Positions 27,294-35,649 of a stretch of 64,000 nt of DNA are shown in pieces. The position numbers were made by a program, and so were the translations under genes. Location of the stretch: the NCBI RefSeq assembly GCF_000316665.1, contig NC_019678.1, positions 2,728,001-2,792,000 of the forward strand, written 5' to 3'. The notes under the pieces are model-generated. The model saw only the letters and a program-made list of their open reading frames with translations. It was not told the origin of the DNA and searched no databases. The stretch is from Rivularia sp. PCC 7116. GTDB taxonomy: Bacteria > Cyanobacteriota > Cyanobacteriia > Cyanobacteriales > Nostocaceae. Within the stretch, counting starts at the first letter, position 1; every line of letters starts with the position of its first letter.

Positions 27294-30200
27294 TTATTTT
27301 TTTACCTCCTCTACCTCATCTCCATTGGGGTTAATTACCCACAGATTGACTGTTGGTTCGACATCGCGCAAACTGCGTTGGGCTTTAAATTTGCGTGCTT
27401 CTAAGGGCTGGTTTAGTAATTCGGGGTCTAGGGGTTCAAATATTAATGGAGGTGCTTCCCCGACTTCGCGCTGGTATTGTAGGTTTATTTTGTCATTGGC
27501 TATTCGTTCCCACAGGTCGAGTAAATCTTTAACGGTGTTTCTAACTTTTTGACGCAATGCTTCACTATCGCTAGCGCTGAGTTCCTTGTCGTGCATTTCT
27601 GCTCGTTGGGCTATTTTATCCACAACAAATTCCAATTCTTGGCGATTTTGAAGAATTTCAATTGCATTTGTTGGTGCTGTCATTTTTGTATGTCCCAGAC
27701 GAGCCAAAGCAACGGTAATAGCTGCAATTCCTCGGTCAATAGCGCGGGGAGAAAAGGGAGTCACGCTAGTTGCTTCTACAGCGCGGTAAAATGATGAATG
27801 CCAAGCACAGAAGCGTTCGTAGTGGGAACGGTCCCTGGGTCGATGAATGTTAAGTAATGTCACTACTAATCCCGGTCGTTTTTCATCTCTTCCTACACGG
27901 CTGGTAGCTTGAATATATTCTGCTGCTGTTTTGGGTTGACCGAGAACTACCATTAAACCCAAGCGGGTAATATCCAAACCTACGGATATCATGTTTGTTG
28001 CTAAGACAACATCTACTTTATCGTTTTTATCGAAGGTGGATTCTAGTCTTTGTTTGGTATTAGCTACTTCGCTGGTGCTGACGCGGGATGTCAGTTCTTC
28101 GGGTTCGTCATCAATTTTACGGTCGGCAAATAATCCGGAGGCTTCACCAATTCGCTTGCGTTGACTGTAGCGATTCAAGCGTGTTTTAACTTCATCTTCG
28201 ACGATGCGACGGCTTCCTCCCAGTTCCCGCAGAGAATTAAAGTAACCTAATAATGTCATGTAGGGGTCGGCTGGATTATCAGGGTTTTTCTTTCCTCCGG
28301 CAGCTAACCAGTGTTTTTGAGCCGCCCCTAACAATGCTAAATAAGTACGTAATAATACTACTTTGGCGCTGCGTCCTTGGGCTGCAATTCCGACATAGGT
28401 ACGAGCGTTTTTCTCACTTGCGGGGACGGTTTTAGCAAAAAACGAGTCGCGTCTATCGGGTCCCGGTGGAGGGAAAATATCGACTTCGCTACGACCAAAT
28501 AAGGCTTGAATTTGTTTACTAGCGCGACGAACTGTAGCTGTAGAAGCCACTATTTTAGGTCGGGTTGGTTTACCGTTGATTTCGCGACTGCATAAAGCAT
28601 CAATTGCAGTTTCATACAGTCCTACCATTGTTCCTAAAGGACCCGATATTAAATGTAATTCGTCTTGAATAATTAAATCTGGTGGAGGTAAATGACTTCC
28701 TAAAGCTTTACCACGTCCGGGTTGAGTCGGTCCATAAAAACCATTTTGGTCGTAGCGGTCTACTTTTCCGAATAATGCACCTGTTTCTCCTACCCAAGGT
28801 AGACTAGCGAATTTATCAACTGTGGCAATTATAAAGCAGGGTAAACGACGATAAATTGGTTCGTCTACGGTGACAATTGGTAAATTCTTACCTTTTCTAC
28901 CGGAGAAATCACAGCGACGGTTGCTGCAATATACGTGTAAGTTGCTTGGTTGGTCGGGGTTGGGATGTAATTGGAATGAGTTACGGTCAAATTTGGTTCC
29001 GCACCAAGGACAATTTTCTAAAGGTATGGGTGAGGGGTTGCGATTATTTTTCTGAAAATCAAGGGTACGTTTTCTAGCGCTATAGTCGTCGTTATCTCCT
29101 TTTTTACCCATGCGGTTGGGAGTCGCTGCTTGTCCTACCCAAAGTCCGATTTCAAAAGACCATGTTCCCAATAGTTCGGGATTTTTTTCCCGTTCTAATT
29201 CTAAAGCGCAAATCATCGCTGCTGCACGTCCGAGTTGGTCGAGGGTGAGAAGTCGCAATGTATAGCGCATGAGAACGCTTAAACCAGCAGATTTTATTTT
29301 TGTTTTTGGGTCTGGGTTATGCAGTCTTCGCAGTACTAAGGTAAATGCAGCAAGTCCTAAATAAGCTTCGGTTTTACCACCACCTGTAGGGAAGAATAGC
29401 AAATCAACTAATTCCCTTTCGTTATGTTCGGGGTTAGCTACTCCCAATAAGTTCATCAAGATAAAAGCTAACTGAAAAGGTCGCCATTTTGGAGGTGCGA
29501 TACTTTCCGGTGTAATATTTTGACCGTGGGTTTTACGCTGACGGATATAAGTGGCGATCGCCCGATTTCCAATTTGGAATGCTGTAAATATATCGGGGTC
29601 TGTTAATGCTTGTATTCCCGCATTAATCCGATTTTTGGCAATTTCCGCACGATTTAACAAGTCAGATGCAATATTGAAGCGTTTGGGTTCTTGTGGAGAT
29701 GTTAAGCGCTGTTGTTCAATCCAATCACCATAAGCATTCACCATTGGACTCAGCATATTTTGTAAAGCTTCCGGTGTTTGGGCTTTAGCTAGTTCCTCCA
29801 TCCCCAATTCCACATCTTTGAATTCATCTTCCGTCGCAATTACCTTTTCTACATCCGCAGTCGGTATCCAAGCGGTACGAACATAATTGCAATTTCCATC
29901 GACATTAGTAACAGCTACAGCCGAAACATTATGACCAACAGCATATTCATAATTATCCCGGTATTGCAAATCCGCAACACTTTCATCCCAATCATCATTA
30001 TCCCTTCCGCGTAAATTGGGACGGGGAACAAAAGGTTCTATGGTGCGAATAGCTAAACTAGTTTGAAAAGTATAGGTTGTATCGCGTTCTTTATCGTTTG
30101 TAGGAACGCGCTTATTTACCAGAAATACCGAAACCGAGAGACTACCAGCCGGAACAAGTTCTTTAGAAGCAACCGGACGAACCGAAACGACTAACTCTAA

Positions 30201-30821
30201 ACCGTTGCTATCCGGTATGGGAATATTTAAATTTGGCGATACCCCACCTTTATTAAGAGGTAATTCTAGTTGCTTGGGATTATGTTCCCCTATCGGAATA
30301 GTAATTTCTTGTTGACGAGGAATCCGCTTCCAACATCCGGGAATTGTTTGTGTTTGTTTTTCGTCTGTAGCTTCTAACTGTTCCTCTTGCGGAATAGTTT
30401 TATTTTCTGTATCAGTATCAATATTTTCTTTATAAGGATAATAGTCACCCCAAGCGACGGTGACATTAAGATGACTAGTATTTTGATTAACAAGTAAACT
30501 TAAACCGATTGATGAAGGGAAAAAAGCTTTTTTTGCAAAGGTTTTTTCGGGGACATTTTCATCTTCACCCGCAGCACCACCGCTAACTTGGTCTAACTCA
30601 TCATCCCCATTATCATCAGTACGCTGTTCGATAGAAGCACCATAAGGAACGAGAAAACCCGTCAAATAACCTTTTGATGGCGCTTGGTCGAGAATTTCCT
30701 CTGCGTAATTAATATCGTCGGGAGTGGGTCCTATGAGGTCGAGTTGTAAAGCTTCGATGAGATGCGCTCGGACGGTAGAGGATTGGTTAGATTGCACTTG
30801 GTTAGGAATTGCTGCTGTCAT
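27294..30821 (-). CDS. drmA: DISARM helicase DrmA
   Basis: 1175 residues. A superfamily 2 helicase of the DISARM core: Walker A in FFPTGGGKTEAYLGLAAF (about 475), DEAH-type box in LIIQDELHLISGPLGTM (about 718), motif III in IVASTATVRRAS, and motifs V and VI in VLATNMISVGLDITRLGL and YIQATSRVGRDEK (about 973). A Cys4 zinc-binding insert is seen (CPWCGTKF...CSNRRCDF). DrmA with DrmB binds and translocates on foreign DNA and discriminates self partly through methylation and DNA ends. It is the first drm gene after the HigA/RAYT interruption, and its own promoter probably lies in 30822-31072. Confidence 0.93.
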   Translation of the reverse strand: MTAAIPNQVQSNQSSTVRAHLIEALQLDLIGPTPDDINYAEEILDQAPSKGYLTGFLVPYGASIEQRTDDNGDDELDQVSGGAAGEDENVPEKTFAKKAFFPSSIGLSLLVNQNTSHLNVTVAWGDYYPYKENIDTDTENKTIPQEEQLEATDEKQTQTIPGCWKRIPRQQEITIPIGEHNPKQLELPLNKGGVSPNLNIPIPDSNGLELVVSVRPVASKELVPAGSLSVSVFLVNKRVPTNDKERDTTYTFQTSLAIRTIEPFVPRPNLRGRDNDDWDESVADLQYRDNYEYAVGHNVSAVAVTNVDGNCNYVRTAWIPTADVEKVIATEDEFKDVELGMEELAKAQTPEALQNMLSPMVNAYGDWIEQQRLTSPQEPKRFNIASDLLNRAEIAKNRINAGIQALTDPDIFTAFQIGNRAIATYIRQRKTHGQNITPESIAPPKWRPFQLAFILMNLLGVANPEHNERELVDLLFFPTGGGKTEAYLGLAAFTLVLRRLHNPDPKTKIKSAGLSVLMRYTLRLLTLDQLGRAAAMICALELEREKNPELLGTWSFEIGLWVGQAATPNRMGKKGDNDDYSARKRTLDFQKNNRNPSPIPLENCPWCGTKFDRNSFQLHPNPDQPSNLHVYCSNRRCDFSGRKGKNLPIVTVDEPIYRRLPCFIIATVDKFASLPWVGETGALFGKVDRYDQNGFYGPTQPGRGKALGSHLPPPDLIIQDELHLISGPLGTMVGLYETAIDALCSREINGKPTRPKIVASTATVRRASKQIQALFGRSEVDIFPPPGPDRRDSFFAKTVPASEKNARTYVGIAAQGRSAKVVLLRTYLALLGAAQKHWLAAGGKKNPDNPADPYMTLLGYFNSLRELGGSRRIVEDEVKTRLNRYSQRKRIGEASGLFADRKIDDEPEELTSRVSTSEVANTKQRLESTFDKNDKVDVVLATNMISVGLDITRLGLMVVLGQPKTAAEYIQATSRVGRDEKRPGLVVTLLNIHRPRDRSHYERFCAWHSSFYRAVEATSVTPFSPRAIDRGIAAITVALARLGHTKMTAPTNAIEILQNRQELEFVVDKIAQRAEMHDKELSASDSEALRQKVRNTVKDLLDLWERIANDKINLQYQREVGEAPPLIFEPLDPELLNQPLEARKFKAQRSLRDVEPTVNLWVINPNGDEVEEVKK

Positions 30822-30944
30822 AGGATAATATTTTTAACTTTTTTATTACAGATAAAAATAAATATTGTAAGTAAATATTCAGATATCAAAGGTATAACCA
30901 ATCAATGTTAGCTCATAGATATCGAAAACTTGTGGTAATTTGTC

Positions 30945-30957
30945 TTGTATAGTACAA
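30945..30957. promoter_or_regulatory. Candidate operator between drmA and the HigA-like gene
   Basis: TTGTA-TAG-TACAA is a perfect 5-bp inverted repeat in the 251-bp divergent spacer, about 125 bp from each start codon. Small XRE/HigA proteins bind such short palindromes, so it may mediate control of drmA and of the regulator. It also resembles the TTGTACAA sites of the transposon ends, so an alternative is a stray transposase-binding site. Confidence 0.35.
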
Positions 30958-31072
30958 TTGTTTTATGAATGATTGATTTTTAGCGAAACTTTTTATAAAA
31001 GAAACATCATTAAAACTAGAGAGCATAATAGGTATTTAGAAGAAATTTAATTATAAAATTGGCTATAGGAAT

Positions 31073-31333
31073 ATGACCCAGAATTTAACATCAGCAAGAG
31101 CTATTTCACCAGGAAAAGTTTTACATCGAGAATTACAAGCTCGTGGTTGGACACAAAAATATTTAGCTGAAATTATGGGTTGTGGGGTTAAAAACATTAA
31201 CGAAATTATTCAGGAAGCGAAGGAAGTTACACCAGAAATCGCAATCGAATTATCTCAAGTGTTGGGTACTTCTGCTGAGTTTTGGACAAACTTGGAAACA
31301 AAATATCAGCTTCATTTAAGCGGGAAAGAATGA
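31073..31333 (+). CDS. Orphan HigA-type XRE-family antitoxin/regulator
   Basis: 86 residues. The sequence ISPGKVLHRELQARGWTQKYLAEIMGCGVKNINEIIQEAKEVTPEIAIELSQVLGTSAEFW has the HigA-style helix-turn-helix (GWTQKYLAEIMG ... INEIIQ) and the usual C-terminal NLETKYQL. HigA normally pairs with an upstream HigB toxin, but there is no toxin frame on either side. It is divergent from drmA inside the DISARM locus. It may be a left-over of a toxin-antitoxin pair or a dedicated regulator of the locus. The ATG at 31073 has AGGAAT just upstream. Confidence 0.8.
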   Translation: MTQNLTSARAISPGKVLHRELQARGWTQKYLAEIMGCGVKNINEIIQEAKEVTPEIAIELSQVLGTSAEFWTNLETKYQLHLSGKE

Positions 31334-31382
31334 TAAGATATTTCAAATATTCCAGATATTTCAAATATTCCGAATTTAACCA

Positions 31383-31585
31383 TATCCAGAGGTTGAAAAC
31401 CTCTGTCTAATAGCTAAAATCATCTAAAGATGATTGAAAAAATGCACATCAAAATAAAAAATCAACCCACTTCCCCAGTCCTCTTATAGAGGACTTTAGC
31501 TATCAGACAGGGATTTTCAATCCCTGGCTGAATGACTGGCTTGCTGGCTAAATTTGGCTAATTTTGGCTAAATCTAGCTAAATCA
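31383..31585. repeat. REP-like paired hairpins upstream of the RAYT gene
   Basis: Left half-unit AGAGGTTGAAAACCTCT, GTCTAATAGCTAAA, ATCATCTAAAGATGAT, then 40 bp of spacer, then right half-unit AGTCCTCTTATAGAGGACT, TTAGCTATCAGACA, GGGATTTTCAATCCC. The central GTCTnATAGCTAAA and TTTAGCTATCAGAC are inverted copies of each other. The cluster sits at the 3' side of the transposase gene and ends in degenerate TGGCTAAAT tandem units. Confidence 0.8.
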
Positions 31586-31587
31586 AT

Positions 31588-31992
31588 TTAAACATTTTCC
31601 AAATACGAATTAGTTGTTCCTTGTGAATGATGTATTTTTTGATTTTTGACATAAATAACTGCTTTTTCAAGTTGTTTGCTTCCTAACGAAAAAACACCAT
31701 ATCCTTCTTGCCAAGAAAATTTATCTGAGGTCGTAGGAGTATTATGATTAATATGATAAGAACTACTTCCTTTTACTTTTTTGACATATTCAGAAATCGC
31801 TATTGTTGGTGGAATAGATACAATTACATGAATGTGGTCTTCCATGCCACCTATAGCGTGAATTATGCAATTTAGAAAATCAGATTTACCGATTATATAA
31901 TTATAAAGTTCTGGTTCTTTGTCAGCACTAATTAAAGGTTGGCGTTGTTTTGTTGTCCAAATAATATGGTAATAGATTCGCCACAAAGACAT
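31588..31992 (-). CDS. IS200/IS605-family Y1 transposase, REP-associated (RAYT) type
   Basis: 134 residues. MSLWRIYYHIIWTTKQRQPLI is the standard opening. The metal-binding HUH motif is DHIHVIVSIPP, and the catalytic tyrosine is in VIYVKNQKIHH. It is flanked on both sides by REP-like hairpin pairs, the arrangement expected for a single-copy domesticated or REP-mobilising tyrosine transposase rather than a full IS605 with tnpB. It lies between the drmMI remnant and drmA, so it interrupts the defence operon. Confidence 0.85.
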   Translation of the reverse strand: MSLWRIYYHIIWTTKQRQPLISADKEPELYNYIIGKSDFLNCIIHAIGGMEDHIHVIVSIPPTIAISEYVKKVKGSSSYHINHNTPTTSDKFSWQEGYGVFSLGSKQLEKAVIYVKNQKIHHSQGTTNSYLENV

Positions 31993-32054
31993 AAATTTTT
32001 ATCATTTGCTGTTGAACTATATTTAATAGGTTGCCCATTTTCGTTAAATAAATT

Positions 32055-32345
32055 AATATCCAGAGATTGAAAACCTCTGTCTCATAGCTAAAATCATCTA
32101 AAGATGGTTGGGAAAATTGCACATCAAAACAAAAAATAAACCCATTTATTCACCAGAGGTTGAAAACCTCTGTCTCATAGCTAAAATCATCTAAAGATGA
32201 TTAAAAAAATTGCACATCAAAACAAAAAATAAAATAATATAATTTTCCCAGTCCTCTTACAGAGGACTTTAGCTATCAGACGGGGATTTTCAATCCCTGG
32301 CTTATGGAATCCCTGGCTTATTTAATCCCTGGCTTATTTAATCCC
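32055..32345. repeat. REP-like hairpin cluster between drmMI remnant and RAYT gene
   Basis: Two left half-units (32060-32107 and 32155-32203: AGAGGTTGAAAACCTCT, GTCTCATAGCTAAA, ATCATCTAAAGATG) and one right half-unit (32249-32299: AGTCCTCTTACAGAGGACT, TTAGCTATCAGAC, GGGATTTTCAATCCC). They are followed by tandem TCCCTGGCTTATTTAA units. The last units run into the 3' end of the methyltransferase remnant and encode its final residues. Confidence 0.8.
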
Positions 32346-33728
32346 CGGTATATCTGGCAAATTTTCAACAACCTTTTTCGATTTTGTTTTATTAGATTTC
32401 TTTTTCTTACCTTTACCTTTACCCTTACCAGCAACCTTCCCACCTAAAATTTCCTCTTGATGACGCTGTTGATTCAAATCCAACAACCGCGCTAATACCT
32501 CATCATGAGTTTCTTCACCCCAACGATAGCGCCAGGGTTTTTTCTTTTGTCGTCCCCCCTCTCTTTGATAAGGAGAGGGGTTGGGGGTGAGGTTGTCGTC
32601 TTCTTCTTCTTCGTAATCTAGGAGAAAATCGCAGTCGGTGGGAATATCTAACCAACCGTAAGCATCGAGGACAGCTTTATCCATTGCGGTGTGGAGTTCC
32701 CGGAGTTTGATGATTTCCGGGTCGTATTCGTCGGGGTCGTGGAAGCGGTTGTAGGTGTCAGTGAGTCCTTGGTTGTTGCGAACCATTAAAGCTGCGCGGT
32801 ATTCGTAGTATTCTTTGCCTGCTGCTTCTAGGGTGGGGTTGGTTTCCCAGTTTTCGGGGAAGGGGAAGGTTTCAAAGCAGTTGGAGGGAGTATAGCGAAG
32901 GTCATCTTTCATAGATGAACTAAAAAATCTTGCCCAAATTTCATGAATGCGCGATTGCATAATGCAGAATGCAGAGTAGGTTGATAGTGGGAAAATGGCA
33001 AGAGTATTAGCAAATACCATTCTTGATGATTGAAACGAAAATGATATATAAGTACTAGCCCCGCAATTAGTAACTAACACACGTTCGAGAGGTGCGATCG
33101 CTTTAAATAAACCTGATGTATATCTACCCCAAAGCCACCAATTTTTTTTACGTCTTCGAGCATCAGCATTATCGCCTAATTTTAACCTCTCAGGCTTAAC
33201 ATTCTCTTCTACAATCTTGATTAAATCAGGATATTCCCTAGCCTCATCCTCACTCATTTCACCAAAATTAATTACGTACCTATGATGTTTATGAGTCGGA
33301 CTTGAATTAACCTCTTCCCCACCAATATAAGGAAAAATCCGCTCTTGATTTTTAGAATTTTGTTCAATTAGTCGCTGCATTTCTGCAATAGGTGTACCGT
33401 CAGGCTTAGAATCATCAAAGGTAAAACCCATACCCAACACAATACTACCCTGAAAACTTTTATCGGCATTTGCTAATAAAACAGCAGGATTGTTATTTCC
33501 ACCTGATTTAAATAAAAACGCGGAAATTAAATCTACTTTGCGTCCATCTAATGATTTTACCCCTTGATAATCACCTTTAAAAACATTAATAACACTAACA
33601 ATAACAGCCGCTAACCCAACCCATTTAACTCGTTTTTGAGCATTGTAAATAGTTCCGCCATTTTCACAAATATATCTCAATCCAGTGCTGCGAGTATCAC
33701 CTTGAGCAATGGTATTTGTAGCAATCAA
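32334..33728 (-). pseudogene. drmMI: drmMI remnant, C-terminal half (DISARM adenine methyltransferase)
   Basis: 464 codons matching the C-terminal half of PglX/DrmMI-type N6-adenine methyltransferases: FGLIATNTIAQGDTRSTGLR, the target-recognition and helical region (WWLWGRYTSGLFKAI, YTPSNCFETFPFPENWE), and a basic tail. The frame stays open upstream of its TTG to about 33773 (FFRRAFTLLRKN), which is the sequence normally just after the NPPY catalytic motif. So this is the continuation of the upstream piece with the SAM-binding core missing. An in-frame insertion near 32560-32605 adds LTPNPSPYQREG, a translated dispersed repeat. Without its N-terminal half it cannot methylate DNA. Confidence 0.85.
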
Positions 33729-33748
33729 ACCAAAGGAAGCATTCTTTC

Positions 33749-35380
33749 TTAAAAGTGTAAAAGCCCTGCGGAAAAAGTGCGTCGTCTTTCCTCTCCCGGT
33801 TGCAAAAACAATGAACCAGCAGGTAATACAGTCGGGGTTTGTGGGGATATTTTTCTTCCTAAAGCTGCAATTAAATCCTCTGTGGTTTTAGCTTGTTTTA
33901 ATTCTTTAAGTGATTTCCCTGAAATTTCACAGCCCGCAACTTTTTTTAAATACTTGGCTCGGTCATTGGCTTTATTTGCTAAAATCTCATCAACGCTGAC
34001 AACCACAGTTACAGAAGATTTAGCGCTTTTAGGTTTACTCCATACACCTATAGATTGTGAAGTAGCTAATTTTACCTCAAAGCCCATTATCGCCGAATAC
34101 ACTGAGCCGATTTGTTCAACGTCCAAAGAGCGGTAGGATAAACGCTCTCCATCAAGAACGAGTAAGCTTTGCAAGGCTTTATGAATAATATCATCCGAAA
34201 GGCGGGGTGGTTCAATCAATTCCCATTCTTTATAGGTAGTATTGCGAGAGCGACCTTCTAAAAATGCGTATTCATCGGGGTCAAAAAGTTGTCCGTGACG
34301 GGCTGGTAAGTATAAATCTGCATGACAACCGCCATCGTACACCAAGCGAAACAGACTGAGCAACCAAGCCCAAGCACCATAACGCTGATCCATTGTGTCG
34401 GGATAGTTTCCTGCATCCTCGCGCAATCTTTCATAGAGTCCAGTTACGGAATAATTGCGCGTATAAATTGAACCTTGGGGCATTAATCCTTCATCTTCAG
34501 CATACAGCAGAAATACTAACCGCAGTAATACCGTAATTAATCCCCCGTAGATATGTTGGGGGTCATTTTTGGCAATGTCATCAAGTAAAATTCCGTTAAC
34601 TGCTGCATTGGCAGTTTGAAAACCACGCAGTAATTCCCACAAAGCATCAAGTACTTGTTCTGACAACTTAGTAGAAACTTCATTTTGATATTTGCGGCTA
34701 TTTTGCAGCACTGCGACCAAACTACGGTCTGCTGGTGCATTGAACACTCGTTGTTCTTCGAGCAACATATGCATTGCACCTAAAATCAACCGTCCCGAAA
34801 CTTCACACATAGCCTGTACGGGAAACGTCAGATGTCCGGAAGATTCCCCTTGTGGAGCATATACCAAACGTAATTCTGTACCGTTGCACAATATACCTAC
34901 AGGAATTTCCTTTTCCCGCAATAATCGCTCAAACTTAGCTTGGGGACTAGCGTGCCATCCTGTCGATTTTGTATCTTCGCTGACTCTATCAAAGTCAGTA
35001 CCCGGAGAAATCACCTGTACCAGCATCAGCCAACCATCATCGTTATCCGGGTCAGTTACAGCATAGGTTGGCTGTAAAATTTCACCGTATTCCGGTAGCG
35101 ATACCGTCAAATCCTCTGGACAATCAACTAAATCTTCAGCCTGCCAATCTAAAACTTCAACGGTAAACTCGGCAAAGTCAGAAATTATAGAAATATTTTC
35201 AGTACTGTAACTGGAAAAATCCCGGTTGACTACTTCAATTAAGCGTTGCTGTAAATCAACCACATTGCGATTCACCGACATTTGAGCATTATTTAACGCT
35301 GTTGGTGAGACTACCAATCCAACAGGTTGAAGAAAACCCAACCATTCCTTATGCGCTTGAATTTCTCTATCCCTTGCCAT
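33749..35380 (-). pseudogene. drmMI: drmMI remnant, N-terminal half
   Basis: 543 codons. The start MARDREIQAHKEWLGFLQPV and the helical N-terminal domain are typical of class 1 DISARM DrmMI. It runs normally to PAGSLFLQPGEERRRT, where intact family members continue into GSHYTPR and the SAM-binding and NPPY motifs. Here the frame switches to FSAGLLHF and stops at 33749. At about 33771-33777 it is joined to DNA that encodes the post-catalytic part in another frame. I infer an internal deletion of roughly 300-400 codons plus a frameshift. drmD lies upstream after a 269-bp repeat-containing gap. Confidence 0.85.
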
Positions 35381-35466
35381 ATTTACCTTTGAAAACTTTT
35401 TATTAATTGGTTTATTAATTAGTCTTTGAATTAGTCAGAGTTTTGGGAATAAATATCCCAGTCACA

Positions 35467-35600
35467 GAGTCAGAGGTTGAAAACCTCTGCCTGATAGCTA
35501 AAATCATCTGAAGATGATTGTGTCCGCAGGTTGTGGGATAAAATACCCCAGTCCTCTTCCAGAGGACTTTAGCTATTAGACAGGGATTTTGAATCCCTGG
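35467..35600. repeat. REP-like hairpin pair between drmMI remnant and drmD
   Basis: Left half-unit AGAGGTTGAAAACCTCT, GCCTGATAGCTAAA, ATCATCTGAAGATGAT, then right half-unit AGTCCTCTTCCAGAGGACT, TTAGCTATTAGACA, GGGATTTTGAATCCC. This is the cleanest single pair of the family and shows the full nested order. Confidence 0.8.
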
Positions 35601-35649
35601 CTGTGGTGTGGCTTTTTAAGCCTTGGTTTTTTACGGGGTCTAATGGTTG

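Noticed and set aside
31073-31333. Complete HigBA toxin-antitoxin pair
   Set aside because: No HigB-like frame lies upstream or downstream; only the antitoxin-type protein is present.
32334-35380. BREX system, because of the PglX-like methyltransferase
   Set aside because: No pglZ, brxC or brxL is present; the neighbours are the DrmA, DrmB, DrmC and DrmD set of class 1 DISARM.
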